DNA of 64,000 bases from Argentina anserina (Eukaryota; Streptophyta; Magnoliopsida; Rosales; Rosaceae): NCBI RefSeq assembly GCF_933775445.1, contig NC_065873.1:27156001-27220000 (forward strand), read 5' to 3'. The position numbers and the translations under genes are program-made. The notes beneath the pieces are model-generated. The model did not search any database. It was not told the origin of the DNA and worked only from the letters and a program-made list of their open reading frames with translations. Positions within the stretch are counted from its first letter, which is position 1. Each line of letters opens with the position of its first letter. Positions 21,872 through 38,720 of this stretch are shown piece after piece.

Positions 21872-22375
21872 TGCTTCACATTAGATATTAAACCGACGTA
21901 TTTAAGCGTATCATAGATATATCGTGTCTATATATATGTATCGGACACGTAATATCTATGGCACGAGTCGGTGCTACATAGGTTTTGTCCTTCTTTGATT
22001 ATAAACCTTGATGGCAAGATTACCATTTTCTGAAGAAAGTTCGCAGCAATGATTAAAAAAAACATTTTAAGAAGAAATTTTGTAGCGAACTTTATGTAGA
22101 AAAAAAATATTTATCAAGAAACGTAAGAAACCATTTTCTGACGAAAGTTAGAAAAGTAAGAACACCATTTTCGGGACAAAAAAAGTTATAGTGGTATGTG
22201 TGTGAGTCACTGCTACCAGGTCAGTGAAGGAGGGAGACAACGACTGATTAGAGCGGGAGCAATTTACCACAACCACCGCCGGAGCGTTTTCCACCGTCGC
22301 CGGTAACCAAAATCCCTCATTTCTCCCACTTCAAAACCACTCGGAAACTCACAGCGAGGTATAAACATCTCAACG
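21872..22375. other. Upstream region of the cereblon-like gene
   Basis: 21900-21985 carries CGTGTC/CGGACACG motifs related to the repeat at 33867-34440. 22015-22170 has repeated ACCATTTTCTGAxGAAAGTT motifs, a small unclassified repeat. From about 22200 the sequence becomes GC-richer and is probably the 5' untranslated region. Confidence 0.45.
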
Positions 22376-25300
22376 ATGGCCGACCACGACCGCCTTCTGG
22401 CCAGAGAGCGCCTCCAGATCGAGCAGATTCGAGCGCTCGATCTCGAGGAACTCGAGGTCGAGGAGGTCGACGACGACTACAATGACTCCTCCGACGACGC
22501 CGCTGCTGCCGCCACGTAATCATCATCCTCCTCCCACCTCTTTTTTGTTTGTTTTTAGCCTCTAACTCATCACCGTGTGATTTCATATATGCCTAGTTTG
22601 TGACCTAGGGTTCATGAATCCAATTCGAATTGAGATTTACTGTGATTCTGATTTACTGACTCTGTTGTGGAAATTTTAACCTGGAAGTGGTCGCGGCGTA
22701 GCTGATGAGTATACCTTCAATACCTGTTTGGCTTCTCTGCATACATATCTTGGCGGTATGAATCTTTCTCTATTCGTTTTTGAGTTGTTACTGCTTCAAA
22801 GTTTGGATGCTTAATTGGTTTGTGATGCGTTATTTGGTAACAGAGGTTGAAGACACTCATCATAGGATGGCGTTTTTGGACGGGGGAGCTGTATTGAACC
22901 TCCCAATATTCTACCTTGAAGGTTAGTACTCTTTGTACTGTTACATTCAATAGTTCGGTTCGACATTTATGAGTACTGTGATGAAAAAAAATTATCTGAC
23001 TGATCAGTATTAGGGGAGTAAAGACTGGTATATATGCAGTTTTGATTCTTGTTTAGAATTAAAGTAGTAGTGTGATTAAATGCTCTTGCTCCCAAGAGAT
23101 GTCACTATTACCACATTTCGGAACACTGGTTTTTTCGCCTTCTGTACTCTGTATTAGCATTACCTAATTGCGACCATAAACCATTTTAGTCCAAATGTCC
23201 GAGAAGGTGGATGGTTTAAAGTTAAGTTGGGCGCCGATGTTGTTTTGGGAACGCTTTCTTCCTCTTACTTATATTGTCGCGATGATTTAGTTCGTTCTTT
23301 TGTTATTTTATGTTGAAAGGAAACTTGGATTTTTCTACGTGGTGTATTGCAGGAGTTGTTCTGTTTCCAGACGCTACACTTCCATTAAGAGTTATTCGAC
23401 CAAATTTTGTAGCTGCTATTGAGGGAGCACTAAATCAAGTTGATGCTCCTTATACCATTGGTGTGGTATGTGAATTGCTTTTGAAGCTGCCGAAGTGTTC
23501 TGCCCACAATTGAATTGCCTTCTCTAGTGTCTCACTGTAATTCTTCTCTCCTGAGCTTTTTTGCAGATTCGTGTTTACAGAGATCCTGACAATAGAAGCA
23601 TAAAATTTGCAAATATTGGGACAACTGCGGAGGTATATTTAGTTTTTTCTACCTGTCAGTGCTCATCTATTTAAATCTATGTCATCTCGTTTGTTTATTC
23701 TTTTTGACAGATTCGCCAATTCAGGCGATTAGAGGATGGCTCACTGAATGTGGTAACCCGTGGTCAACAGCGATTTCATCTCAAACGCCGTTGGATTGAT
23801 GTGGAGGGAGCGGTTAGAATAATTTTGTGCTTTAGAGATTTCCAGTTCTCGAATCTATTTGTAGTCATCTATATAATGACTAATTATTGTAACTTTTCAT
23901 CTGTCAGCCATATGGGGAAATCCAAATTATAAAAGAAGATGTACCACAGAGGGCTCCACGGGCTGCATTTGGAGATTTGGCACCTTTTAGTAATCGAAAA
24001 GCCCATAGTTTCCCATGTGCAATGCTTTCACACGCTTCTCACAGGAATTCAAATGGATCCATGGATATGGACAATGATTCGGAGCCAAATTCAGATGAAA
24101 GCTTTGAGAGTGCACTTTCTTTGACAGAAAGAGAAATTCACCGATCGGCAATTGAATCCTATTATGGGTCTGATGTAATGGATGAATCAACAAGCACTGA
24201 TAGTGAGAAGTCAGAATTGCAATCTCAACAATCCCAATCAAAAGACTCCACAGATTCCTTGCACTCATGCTCCAAGAGTTTGGTTGGGACCAGTTCTTTA
24301 TCGGAGATACAATCATCCAAACAGAAAGATCCAAGTAGTTGTTGGAGAAACACAGACTTTAAACAGATACGTAGAGTTCCTAGAGCATTCTGGCCCTATT
24401 GGGTATATCGCATGTACGACTCCTATTGTCTTGCTCAAGGAGCAGCAGGTAGCTTGACTTTGCTTCGGATCTCACCTGATTCCATGCTCCTAAAGATTCC
24501 TTAAATATTAGTAGATTATTACTAATGATAACTAAAGTGATAAATGATCAGGACCTTTTATAACGTCCACTTTGTGATGCAGGAATGTTTAATCTAAGTT
24601 ATATGTGAGCATACTTATGAACTGACTTTATAATCACAATGACACTTGCAGAATCATTATTTATCATCATAATACCAACTATAGTGTTTCAATCGACTGT
24701 ATTAGATATACATGGCGGTATATAAGAAGAGAAAAAAAGATCTAGTCCCAGGTTACTCTTGAGCATTTTGCAACATCCTGCTGTATAATGTATGAATTAA
24801 GTGAAGAGAGTTAAAGGATTTAGCTTTACATATTGTGACTTTTCTTTTTGTTGTTTTAGGCTACTAGGTTCACACCTTTCAACATGTTATTTTTCATGAA
24901 TTGTACTTGATTCTGCATGTATGTATTGCAGATTTGTGGAAACAGATAGTTGGGATACCATTAATGGATGGTCTTGTGAAGAAGCCTGATCTCTTGTCGT
25001 TTTACATTGCTAGTAAACTTCCTGTCTCTGAATCTACAAGGCAGGAGCTTTTGGAGATTGATGGTATTTCATATAGGCTGCGTCGGGAAATTGAGTTGCT
25101 TCAGACTGTTAATCTTATCTGCTGTAAAACTTGTCAGGTTGCTTCTGCTTTGGAACCCTGTGTGTGAAAAATACATACCATTTGGCTGTATATGGTCTAT
25201 TTACTTATGTTGTGTATTATGTATGGTATCAATGCAGACTGTTTTCGCAAGGCGGAGTGATATGCTGGTGATGTCAAGTGAAGGTCCACTTGGTGCTTAT

Positions 25301-25785
25301 GTGAACCCCAGTGGTTATGTACATGAGATAATGACTCTCTACAAAACAAGTGGCTTGGCACTCATAGGTTCAGCAGTGAAAGAATACAGCTGGTTTCCTG
25401 GGTATGACCTTGTACTAGCATTCTTCTAATTCCCTTACAATGTTATTATTGTTTCAAATGATGTTATCTTAGAGGCCAGAGACTATTGGGTTTTCTTTTT
25501 CTCTTTTGATGCTTTTATAAAGTACAAAACAAAAAAATCTTTATTATTCTTATGCTGCTGGTTTCTATGAACTGATTGATTGGAGTGATCTACTGAATTT
25601 TATTGTTGTCTAAAATTTGGCTAAGATGCTAATTTGCCCATTCATGCAGGTATGCCTGGACAATAACAAACTGTGCCACCTGTGAAACTCAAATGGGTTG
25701 GCTATTTACAGCTACGAAAAAGAGTTTGAAGCCTAGATTGTTTTGGGGGATTCGGAGTTCCCAAGTTTCTGATGACTTGCACTAA
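22376..25785 (+). CDS. CRBN: Cereblon-like protein (LON N-terminal domain plus CULT domain)
   Basis: Ten exons: 22376-22515, 22688-22755, 22844-22921, 23353-23465, 23567-23632, 23711-23812, 23908-24448, 24932-25137, 25238-25401 and 25650-25785; 1614 bases or 537 residues. After an acidic N-terminus comes a LON-like domain (LNLPIFYLEGVVLFPDATLP, then RGQQRFHLKRRW). A Ser/Glu-rich insert follows in the large exon 7, then a helical part and the CULT domain. CULT keeps the zinc cysteines (CKTC and CATC) and the three tryptophans of the ligand cage (SWFPGYAW and GW). Animal cereblon is the substrate receptor of a CUL4-DDB1 ubiquitin ligase; the plant role is less defined. Convergent with the malic enzyme gene. 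Confidence 0.9.
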
Positions 25786-26372
25786 TATCTCGTACCTGGA
25801 CATTTTCCTTTTTCTCTTTATGTACTGCGCTATATTTGTATTTAGCTGCTTGTATCTATTGACACCGCACTAGTTAATCTTGTTTGAAATCAGAACGTTT
25901 TACTTGCCCATAATTTATACATAGTAAAGGTAGTCGCGGTAGGTAGTTCGGATATCCTTCTGGCTTCATGGCTTTTGTAAACGTGTAGCTGTAGAACATC
26001 AGCCCATATGCTATTCCAAGTGAAATGGTTTTTATATATGAGAATGCTTTTGCAATAGGGACTTGTTTCGCGAGCTCCCTAAATAGTATACACTTTTTCA
26101 CAATGACACTAACTATAACATGGCAGTGATGGCACTGAGCCACGATATGTTTGTGATACTGCTTTGATATATTGATAGTGAAGAAATCCAATTGAAAATT
26201 TACAATATGGCTGCCCAAAATTGTAATGAAAAACAGAAAAAATTACAGGTTTGTAGTGGTGGAAGCAACGCAAAAGAATCGAAGATATGAAGTAACCCCA
26301 TGAAACTGAAAGCAGTTATTTTAGGGAAATAATGATTATCAGACACTGCAGACTACATGAGACACTGGAATT
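25786..26372. other. Convergent 3' intergenic region
   Basis: Separates the stop codons of two convergent genes by about 590 bases and should contain both 3' untranslated regions. No other feature is seen. Confidence 0.7.
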
Positions 26373-30443
<4,071 letters not shown>

Positions 30444-33205
30444 GAAAGCCCAAACCTTTGGTTCTCCCACACCCACTAATCTCTTCTGCAATCACCACAC
30501 AAACTCAAACAGCAATAATACGCAACAACCCAGAAACCAAAACAGGGCAAAGCTGCTTGTTTTGCAAAGACTTGGACAATGCCTCCCCCTTTTATAGCAG
30601 AATTAAGAGCAAAGAGTGGGCCTTTTTTTTTCTCTCTCTCTTTTTTAATACAAATCTACAAAGGAGGTGAAAACAGCATAGTCGAGTTCCATTGTCAAAG
30701 AGAAGAACAGGGGACGAAACCACGTGTACGATCTTATTCAACTAAAATAAAGAAAGGCGATTCTATTTTTCTGCTGAAACAATTTAATAAAGGGAATGAC
30801 ACCAAGTGCTGCAAGAATGCAATGACATGATTAATAAATATGTACCAGGAAACTGCGTCTGTTCATATACATCATCGTCTTATTAGAGGACAAGGCAGAT
30901 ATTATCATATCCTTGCGTACTCGTAAGTCCTAACCCGCGCCTCCAGACTTCATGGGAGGGAGATACATAAATTCATTTTGGAATGTCATTATCTCATGGT
31001 ACATTCTTTCTTTGGTGCACGGCATGTACCAGACTCAATTTAGATAGTTTAAACCGTAACTGTTATATATGTGCACGTTGATCCAACCGTCCAAACCTAT
31101 ATATGATAGCTAAGATTACATTATGTACTTGCATGCCTTGCATAGAGCAATGTATGCTCCTTATTATTTTCCTTGATGCTTCTAGGAAGCAAAAATTGAC
31201 TTCAAACTTTGGCAAAGAGAAACAAACATATTAGACCAAATCAACTTTGATTTTTTTTTTTTGTGACAAACACAAATTGTGCATCTTTAGTGATCATAGA
31301 TATTATCATTTCGTTCAGTGGTGAGGCATCTCTATGCAATAATGAATGTATAATATTTCAAGTTGAAAATGAATAATACGTACGTCGATAAATTGTTTAG
31401 AGTTTGACTTCCTCCTTTTCCTTTGCTAAAGCAAAATATGGTGGTCGTGATCGGACTAAAAGAGATAAATATGCTGCAAACCAAATCGATCATTTTCCTT
31501 CTTCTGTGAGAATAAGTGAGATCCACATTTTTTGACGATGAATGGACTTCTATAAGCAGTACTTGACAGATGTTCTATTGTAGCCACTAATTAATAATAA
31601 TAATAACATCAGTTTCCTTGGCTGCGCACTATAATATGATCATGTTGTCACTGTTCTCATATCTATACTTGTTTGCTCAAATCAACCCTACGACATTTGG
31701 TTTTTAAATGTCATTTTCTCTTCAATGGTAATAGTTTGACCTTTAATGCTATGATGACAGACCTAACCACTTAGCTGTGAGGCGTTGAAATGCCTGAAGA
31801 AATGAACATAACTTTAACATATACTGTGATTCTGTGAATCTATTGCATCCCATCTTATTTCACTTGTAATTCAATTAGTCAAACTAATTCTGGAGAGTCT
31901 ATTATGCGCACCATGGAATGTGGGCACCTGCAGATATAGGTGATTTGGCCGATGGTTTAATAAACGGACGTTAGTCAAACTTCAATGTGGCCGTTGGTTT
32001 TTTTAATTTTTTACATCCACCAATGCAACTTGAATTTAATATTCTAGGTTTTTAGATTAACTTTTACTTCTTCTTCTTTTTTTTTGTACAAAATGAGCCA
32101 TTAGTCAAAGTAAAAAAAAATCAACGAATAAACTAGCCAGAGTTATAAGCCATAAACTCCTTAGTTCTAGAAAGACCAACAATGTCATCCAGCATAGTAT
32201 CAGAAACCAGCGTAGGAGGTACTATACTTAACAAAGATATCATCTATCATATTCCTCTCTTTTTGGACATGCTTCACATTAATAAAATCAAAAACACACA
32301 TCAAGTTTATGCAGTTCATTATCAAGGTCCCAAGATGATGCAAGTCAATATTTTAATGTTGAAGAAGATTGATATGCACTAAAGAATCAAACTCAATTTC
32401 CAGTCTTGTAATCTTTAAGCTACGAGCTAGGTGTAAACCATGTAATAATTACGACATTTCTTTTAAATTTCAATTTGAATATTAAAATATGGTTGGTATA
32501 AATTTTTTAATCTATTCATATTATAACTTACTACTGTTTAATGTTTCCTTAAAAAAAACTAATTTTTAATGTTTATATATGTCATTAAAATTGCATAATT
32601 TTTGTGTATCAAAATGTATACCTACATTATCACAATTAGAGATGCACTTTTGAACCCACTATAAGTCGATAACTCTAGTATTTTTTGGGTAGTGCTATTA
32701 ACTAATTTTGTTCTTTTTTTAAATTTCATTTCGGTCACCCTACCTAAGTACAACGTCTATTCTTTTTTTCTCCTTACCAAATAAATAATTTAAAATGCTA
32801 CAACGAATTTTGCATGAGTCGACTTCACAAATTCTACTTATAACATATCGTGTTTTATAATAATACGTACTAAGAAAACCAACTAACTGGTGATTAAATA
32901 GTTGAGAATATAATTAAAGGTAAAGACTCACTCGATCAAATATATAGACAGTTTGTACTATACCTAGCACTTTCTTATTAGATTTTATCAAAAACAAAAA
33001 CAAGATCAAAGCACATACATGTTGTGAGTAAATTTAGTAAATTTTATCATAATTACAATTACTTTTCTTGGGTCAGCCAAATAAATAATAATCTAATTAG
33101 CCACAATGTCAATTATTTTATGCAGTGACATAATCTCTATTTCATAAGTGAGAGGTTAAGAGTTAGATTACGACTTGATATAACATTTGAGTTCTTTATG
33201 CGACT

Positions 33206-33240
<35 letters not shown>

Positions 33241-33866
33241 TTATATTGAAACTTGCAAAATTGAATATAACAATTAACATGCACATATTTTTTTATTTTT
33301 TTATTTCATGTAAGCAACATACACTAATTTCAAAAAATATATAAATTATAAATTACCAATTGATTAGTAATTTATTAAAGAACATCAAATAAGAAGTTAA
33401 TAGACAAAATCTTAATTTGCTCTCGGACTACGTAATTATACTTGATTGGGTTATATAATTGTTATATCTTTATTTCCATTTAATATATACTTGAGTGGTT
33501 GATTGTTATGTTGATAGTTGACTGTTTAAAATCAAATTAACATATATAATCGAGCTCACATATTAATAGCTGATATTGATTTATAGTTTTAAAAAAATGG
33601 CTAGTGCTCGCACTCCATGGTGTATATAATCCTCTTCCCTAATTATGATGCTTCATAATTGATTAAAGTTTATGGTCATTTCAAATACTGCTCCTACTGA
33701 TGGAGTATCTTTTTTAATGTTGGTTTTGGAAATTTGATAAATGAACGATCAATATGGTCAATTCAGTAAAGAAACACTCACTTTTCCTCTATGCTCTATC
33801 ACTGCATGTCATGTTCATATGTTTTCTTTTATAGTAATATATCATATATATGTGTGAGAGACTATG
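30444..33866. other. AT-rich intergenic region, no gene found
   Basis: The first part is the malic enzyme 5' leader and promoter. The rest is AT-rich, with only short frames without motifs and a (TA)n tract at about 33210-33238. Confidence 0.6.
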
Positions 33867-34440
33867 AAGCACGAACACATGCTATGGGCACCGTATTGCG
33901 TGTCCGACAAAGACACGCTCGGACACACGAATTAATTTTAGACACGGTCCGGACACGTGAGTATTCGAATCGGACACGCGAACACGCACCAACTAATAAT
34001 AAAAATGAAAGTGCTTATGATGAGAATCGAACATTGGTCATCCAAGACATTCAACAACTCCTCAACCATTCAAACATATTCAGTTTTTGTTATATTTATG
34101 CACATTTTAATATATATAATGAGAAAAACTCGTGATAAAAATAAGAATGTTTGTGGTGAGATTCGAACATTGGTTATTCAATGTACTTATCAAGTCCTTA
34201 GTCATTCTAACAAGTTATGTTTTCGTCATTTTAATGCACTTTGACATATATATATATATATAAATCTAAAATTATAAATATTTTCAAATTTATAAAATAA
34301 TTTTTAATAAATAAATATATTAAAATAATATTTAATTAACTTGTACACCACATGTCTGTGTCTAAAAAAATTTTTATATATCATATCTACGTATCGAATC
34401 GTGTCTAATACGGACACTCATATCCGTGTCCGTGCTACCT
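33867..34440. repeat. Dispersed repeat with CGGACACG-type terminal motifs
   Basis: The left end is rich in GTGTCCGACA/CGGACACG motifs. The right end (34360-34440) has TCGTGTCTAATACGGACACTC and GTGTCCGTGCTAC, which partly complement the left. A terminal fragment of the same family lies at 21900-21985. The middle is AT-rich and includes a (TA)n tract. It is probably a non-autonomous DNA element; no clean duplication of the target site was found. Confidence 0.45.
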
Positions 34441-34547
34441 AAGAGAGAAATGTCTGTCATGCAAAAACACGTGCGAGTGGTGAGCATATATATATTAGTT
34501 GGCGTACTGTCTTTGTTTATTTGATTGATGAGATCCATTGTATATAA

Positions 34548-34551
<4 letters not shown>

Positions 34552-34591
<40 letters not shown>
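34552..34591. repeat. (TA)n microsatellite
   Basis: About twenty TA units. Unlike the tracts at 3.8-8.3 kb, no inverted-repeat element is seen beside it. Confidence 0.95.
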
Positions 34592-34593
<2 letters not shown>

Positions 34594-34874
34594 AAAGAGC
34601 TTAGGGTATCGATACTATGATAGTATGATACTTAATCTCCGCACATACCATTGATCTATACATACACAGAATGGTTTCCGAGTTGTTGCATGTTTGATTT
34701 CCTATACGCAACTGTATACGTATGGATCATGATCGATCTGAGTTGATGACTACGTAATTAATGAGATAATGATCGCGCCATGCATGCAGAAAATATGAAT
34801 CGAGCGCAGTGTTATCAATATAATTTTTACTTCACGTCGAAATTGACTTTGGTCAGTTTGATGATGGTTCAAGT

Positions 34875-35119
34875 CAGTGGCGGATGCTTGAAGAGACAAG
34901 AGGGGGTTGTGGTCTCTGCGGAAGAAATCTTTTCCCCTGTACATTATAATATTATTGTTATAAATGAGGTGTAGTTGATATAATTTTGGTATAATTATTA
35001 TGATATAATTGTCTTCTATTTACAGTATAATTGTGTATAAATCAATATTTAATTACATATTTTGATATATATTGGCCTTTCTGAAAATTTTAGCCCCTTT
35101 ATTTCAAGATTCGCCACTG
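34875..35119. mobile_element. hAT-like MITE with intact 8-bp target-site duplication
   Basis: A 245-bp AT-rich element that starts CAGTGGCGGATGC and ends ATTCGCCACTG, giving imperfect terminal inverted repeats with the hAT-style CA...TG ends. The eight bases GTTCAAGT occur directly before it (34867-34874) and directly after it (35120-35127), a perfect 8-bp duplication as hAT transposases make. It has no coding capacity. Confidence 0.85.
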
Positions 35120-35890
35120 GTTCAAGTTTATTATTCCACCCGAAAGAATCGACCAAACTCATCATGGAGATGATTCTCTACTCATCGTGCTCGAGTTTGT
35201 TGGACCTTTTAATTGAGAAAGGAAATACCGCTGAAGTGGTCGTTGTTAGTATTCCATTCATACTAATCTGAGGTGGAAACTGGTGAAGCTATATCCAATA
35301 TTTGATTTCCTTACCAAACCCGTCGCGTCTTTGGAACGAGCTACGTAGCTCGCCGGTAAACCTTGACTTCCACCTACGAACATTTCCATTTGTACTCTTC
35401 TTGCATGTTATCTGACTCTCTTGTTTCACATGGTGCTAATTGCTTTATTATCTGAACATTTCTATTCATTCTTCTCTTGTTAGGGCTAGCTACTGCCCCT
35501 TCGACGCTCACTTTAATTTGTTTGTGTACCACCACGCATCCAAAAGAATACGGGATCATTTCACATGTGTCGGCGGATTAATCTCTTGAGCCTATAAAGT
35601 CTTTAGGAACCGTGACTATAAAAAAAAAAAACACTAGACCATAAATCGTGATACAATTGCAACATATTTATAGGTTCTCGTTCTAATGGTTCAATCGTGA
35701 TTTCACAAAGTGAACTACAGTACCCCATCATATTTTCATACCAATATCATTTTGATTGTTTTGGTCATAATATTATATTATTTTGTTGATCAAACTGAAT
35801 GTCTTATAGTCTAATTCGTATCCTCGCGTACCAACTAACTATACTCAACTGAGTCAATTCTCAAACACATATGGAGTTGTGGCTAGCTAG
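35120..35890. other. AT-rich intergenic spacer between two hAT-like elements
   Basis: No gene or repeat recognised beyond the duplicated target site at its left edge. Confidence 0.5.
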
Positions 35891-36836
35891 CAGGGTCATC
35901 CCAAGGCATAAGGCCAAAACTTTGAAATGTCTTAATTATTAATTATTATTTTTGTAAGATAAATCTTAATTGTAGCTATAAGCGTTCGAAATATCGGATA
36001 TATCGCCGATATTTCGAATCCGATACGATAAGGGCATATCGGTCAACGCAAAAATGATGGTCAACGGTCAAATATCGGTCAAACTTTGATTGATTTATTT
36101 ATTTCAATTTTTTTTAATTTTTAAATATTTATTTCCTCTCTTTTTTTGAAAAACTTATATATATTTTTTTCATTTTTTCATATATATTTTTAATTTATAT
36201 ATATTTAAATATATATGATGAATTTCAAGTATAAATAATCATTCTTAAATACCTATTTTTATTATTAGATGTCGTTCATGTACTTTAATTGTCACAAAAT
36301 CAAGTATTTATTTTCTTTAATTTACTTAGTACCATTTTTTTAGTTTATTTAGTACATATTGAAGTATAATTTTATAAATTTTATTGAAAATAAGCAAATC
36401 TGATAAAACCGACATATATCGATATATCCCCGATATATCTCCGATATATCGTTTTACTCCTCGACTGATATGATACCGATAAACGATATTTAAACCATTG
36501 AATATAAGGCTACATTTTAGCAATTGAATTATAAAAGTTGAGGTTATTAACGTTCAATTTAATTAGGTAGTTTTTAAATATAGAATAAAATGTTAAAATA
36601 AGAATGTAGTAGGAAGTTTGCTAGAATAGAAAATCTAAAATGCCTACATTATAATTTCTATTATTTGGATAATCTCACCTAAAATGTCAAATCTATCCGT
36701 ACAAATAATTTTCACCTAATTTTCTTATGTAAGTAGCTTTTCGTATAAAGAATATATGTAATGAACAATTATAGAAAAATAGAGGCTTCCTCCAAGTTGA
36801 GGCCTAAGTTTTTTGCCTTGGCCTTAGGCCGGCCTG
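35891..36836. mobile_element. hAT-like element carrying a nested AT-rich repeat
   Basis: Starts CAGGGTCATCCCAAGGCATA and ends GGCCTTAGGCCGGCCTG. The inner AAGGC/GCCTT motifs at both ends are inverted. TAGCTAG precedes it (35884-35890) and follows it (36837-36843), consistent with a hAT-size duplication with one base changed. A TATCG-rich repeat (about 35985-36500, with ATATCGGATATATCGCCGAT near the left and CGATATATCTCCGATATATC near the right) appears to be inserted inside. No transposase is present. Confidence 0.6.
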
Positions 36837-37060
36837 TAGCTAGTATTTGGACTAGATTACTAAAGTGTTTAATTAGTTTTGTAAGCAGCTAGAATTGAAT
36901 TAGTCATTTTTACGTAGGGGCAATTTGAGATACTCCTTTCATAGTACAGTACCTAGCTACCACTTCAACCCAAACGTTGTACGAGTATGAAAGTAAAGGA
37001 AGTAACATCTTGGTTACTACATATGAATAATATGATACATAGTTACATACACATGGATTA
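36837..37060. other. Short intergenic spacer
   Basis: No feature recognised other than the duplicated TAGCTAG at its left edge. Confidence 0.5.
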
Positions 37061-37089
37061 TGTGTGTGGGCGTGTATATATATAATTTG

Positions 37090-37122
<33 letters not shown>

Positions 37123-37218
37123 TACAAATAAGCTCATGCATTTCACTTAATAGTTATGATAACGTCGTGAGAGCATGTAACATGTAATTACAAATTATAT
37201 ATATACACGCCCACACAC
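37061..37218. repeat. Perfect 29-bp inverted repeat (hairpin) around a (TA)n tract
   Basis: TGTGGGCGTGTATATATA at the left (arm 37062-37090) is perfectly complementary to ATATATACACGCCCACACAC on the right (arm 37190-37218), with a ~100-base loop that includes a long (TA)n tract at about 37090-37119. Confidence 0.85.
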
Positions 37219-37347
37219 TATATATATATATATATATCAACGCGTCGACCCACCTATTGAAATATATTGTTACTAATTTCATTTTCCTCTCCTTGTTTAT
37301 GACACAATCGACCATGAAAATTATAAATCAAGTTTTTGTATTGTTCT

Positions 37348-37815
37348 TGTTGGCACCCCTACTAGCATAGAGCTAGTATGACATGCCACCGAGCATAATC
37401 ATCACTCTCTAGGCGGATCTACAAGTCACTATGTGGCTCAACCATAATATTCATAACGTATCTCGTCATACAAGATTTCCAATGATAGTCGGAACTCACC
37501 AAGACACCACCAGGAAGTCACATTTTCAACCTCATCAAGATTGCTCCATAGTAAGCCTAGAATGACACTTGTCCCACATTGAAGAATATGTAAATGAGAG
37601 GGGTTCACTCACCTATAAAAGGGACCCCTCATCCCACTTAGAAGGGGGATCACTACATGTATAACTTAAGGCTATTTGCCTATATTAGTGGATTCAAGTG
37701 GACGTAGCCTACCCCAAAAGAGGGAGGTGAACCACTATACTTCTCGTGTCAAACTAACACTCACTAATACCTAACTGTGCGATCAGCCACTCATCCGGTA
37801 ATCACAACGTTAACA
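37348..37815 (+). repeat. Left LTR
   Basis: A 468-bp repeat starting TGTTGGCACC and ending GTTAACA. It contains a promoter-like CACCTATAAAAGGGACCC near 37611-37628. Confidence 0.9.
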
Positions 37816-37832
37816 TTGGAGCCGTCTGTGGG
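37816..37832 (+). promoter_or_regulatory. Putative primer-binding site of the LTR element
   Basis: TTGGAGCCGTCTGTGGG abuts the left LTR. Plant Ty3-type elements often carry TGGCGCCGTCTGTGGG here; one C to A change would give this form. Confidence 0.6.
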
Positions 37833-37984
37833 AAGCTATCAATTACCTTCGTCGCTCAGCACCAACAGACCTCCCACGGTCCCCCATACCCCGCAGTGCA
37901 TGAGCTCACTACGGTGCAGTCAGATCTTAAAAAAAATGATGACCCTCCCTTGGTCCACACCTTCCACGGTCACGTTCTTCCATA

Positions 37985-38720
37985 CTCCTGCTAGCACGGT
38001 GCACAGCTACTCCTGTAGTCCCACGACTGCTAGCGTAGTACATGACTGCTAGCGTAGTACGCGACTGCTAGCACGATGTATGGCTACTCCCATAGTCTCA
38101 CGACTGCTATCACGGTGCAAGACTGTTATCGTAGTCCCATGACTGCTAGCGTAGTACGCGACTACTAGCACGGTGCACGGCTACTCCCGTAGTCCCACGA
38201 CTGCTAGTACGGTGCAAGACTGCTATCGTAGTCCCATGACTGCTAGCGTAGTACGCGACTACTAGCACGATTGCTAGCACGGTGCAAGACTGCTATCGTA
38301 GTCCCATGACTGCTAGCGTAGTACGCGACTACTAGCACGGTGCACGGCTACTCCCGTAGTCCCACGACTGCTAGCGTAGTACGTGACTGCTAGCACGGTG
38401 CAAGACTGATATCGTAGTCCCATGACTGCTAGCGTAGTACGCGACTGCTAGCATGGTGCACGGCTACTCCCGTAGTCCCACCATTACTATCGTAGTTCCA
38501 CGGCTATTATCGTAGTCCTATGACTGCTAGCATAGTACGCGACTACTAGCAAGGTGCAAGGCTACTCCCGTAGTCCCACGACTGCTAGCACGGTGCATGA
38601 CTGCTAGCACTGTGCACAACTGCTATCGTAGTCCCATGACTGCTAGCACGGTGCACAGCTTCTCTCGTAGTCTCATGACTGATGCTCCCATAGTTCCACG
38701 GTGGAACTCCACAGTCGACC
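37985..38720 (+). repeat. Tandem array 1 inside the LTR element
   Basis: Repeats of ~20-base submonomers such as GACTGCTAGCACGGTGCA, GACTGCTAGCGTAGTACGC and CGGCTACTCCCGTAGTCCCA in varying order. The GGCTACTCCCGTAGTC submonomer recurs near 38178, 38346, 38461 and 38562, so there is no fixed higher-order period. Confidence 0.85.
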
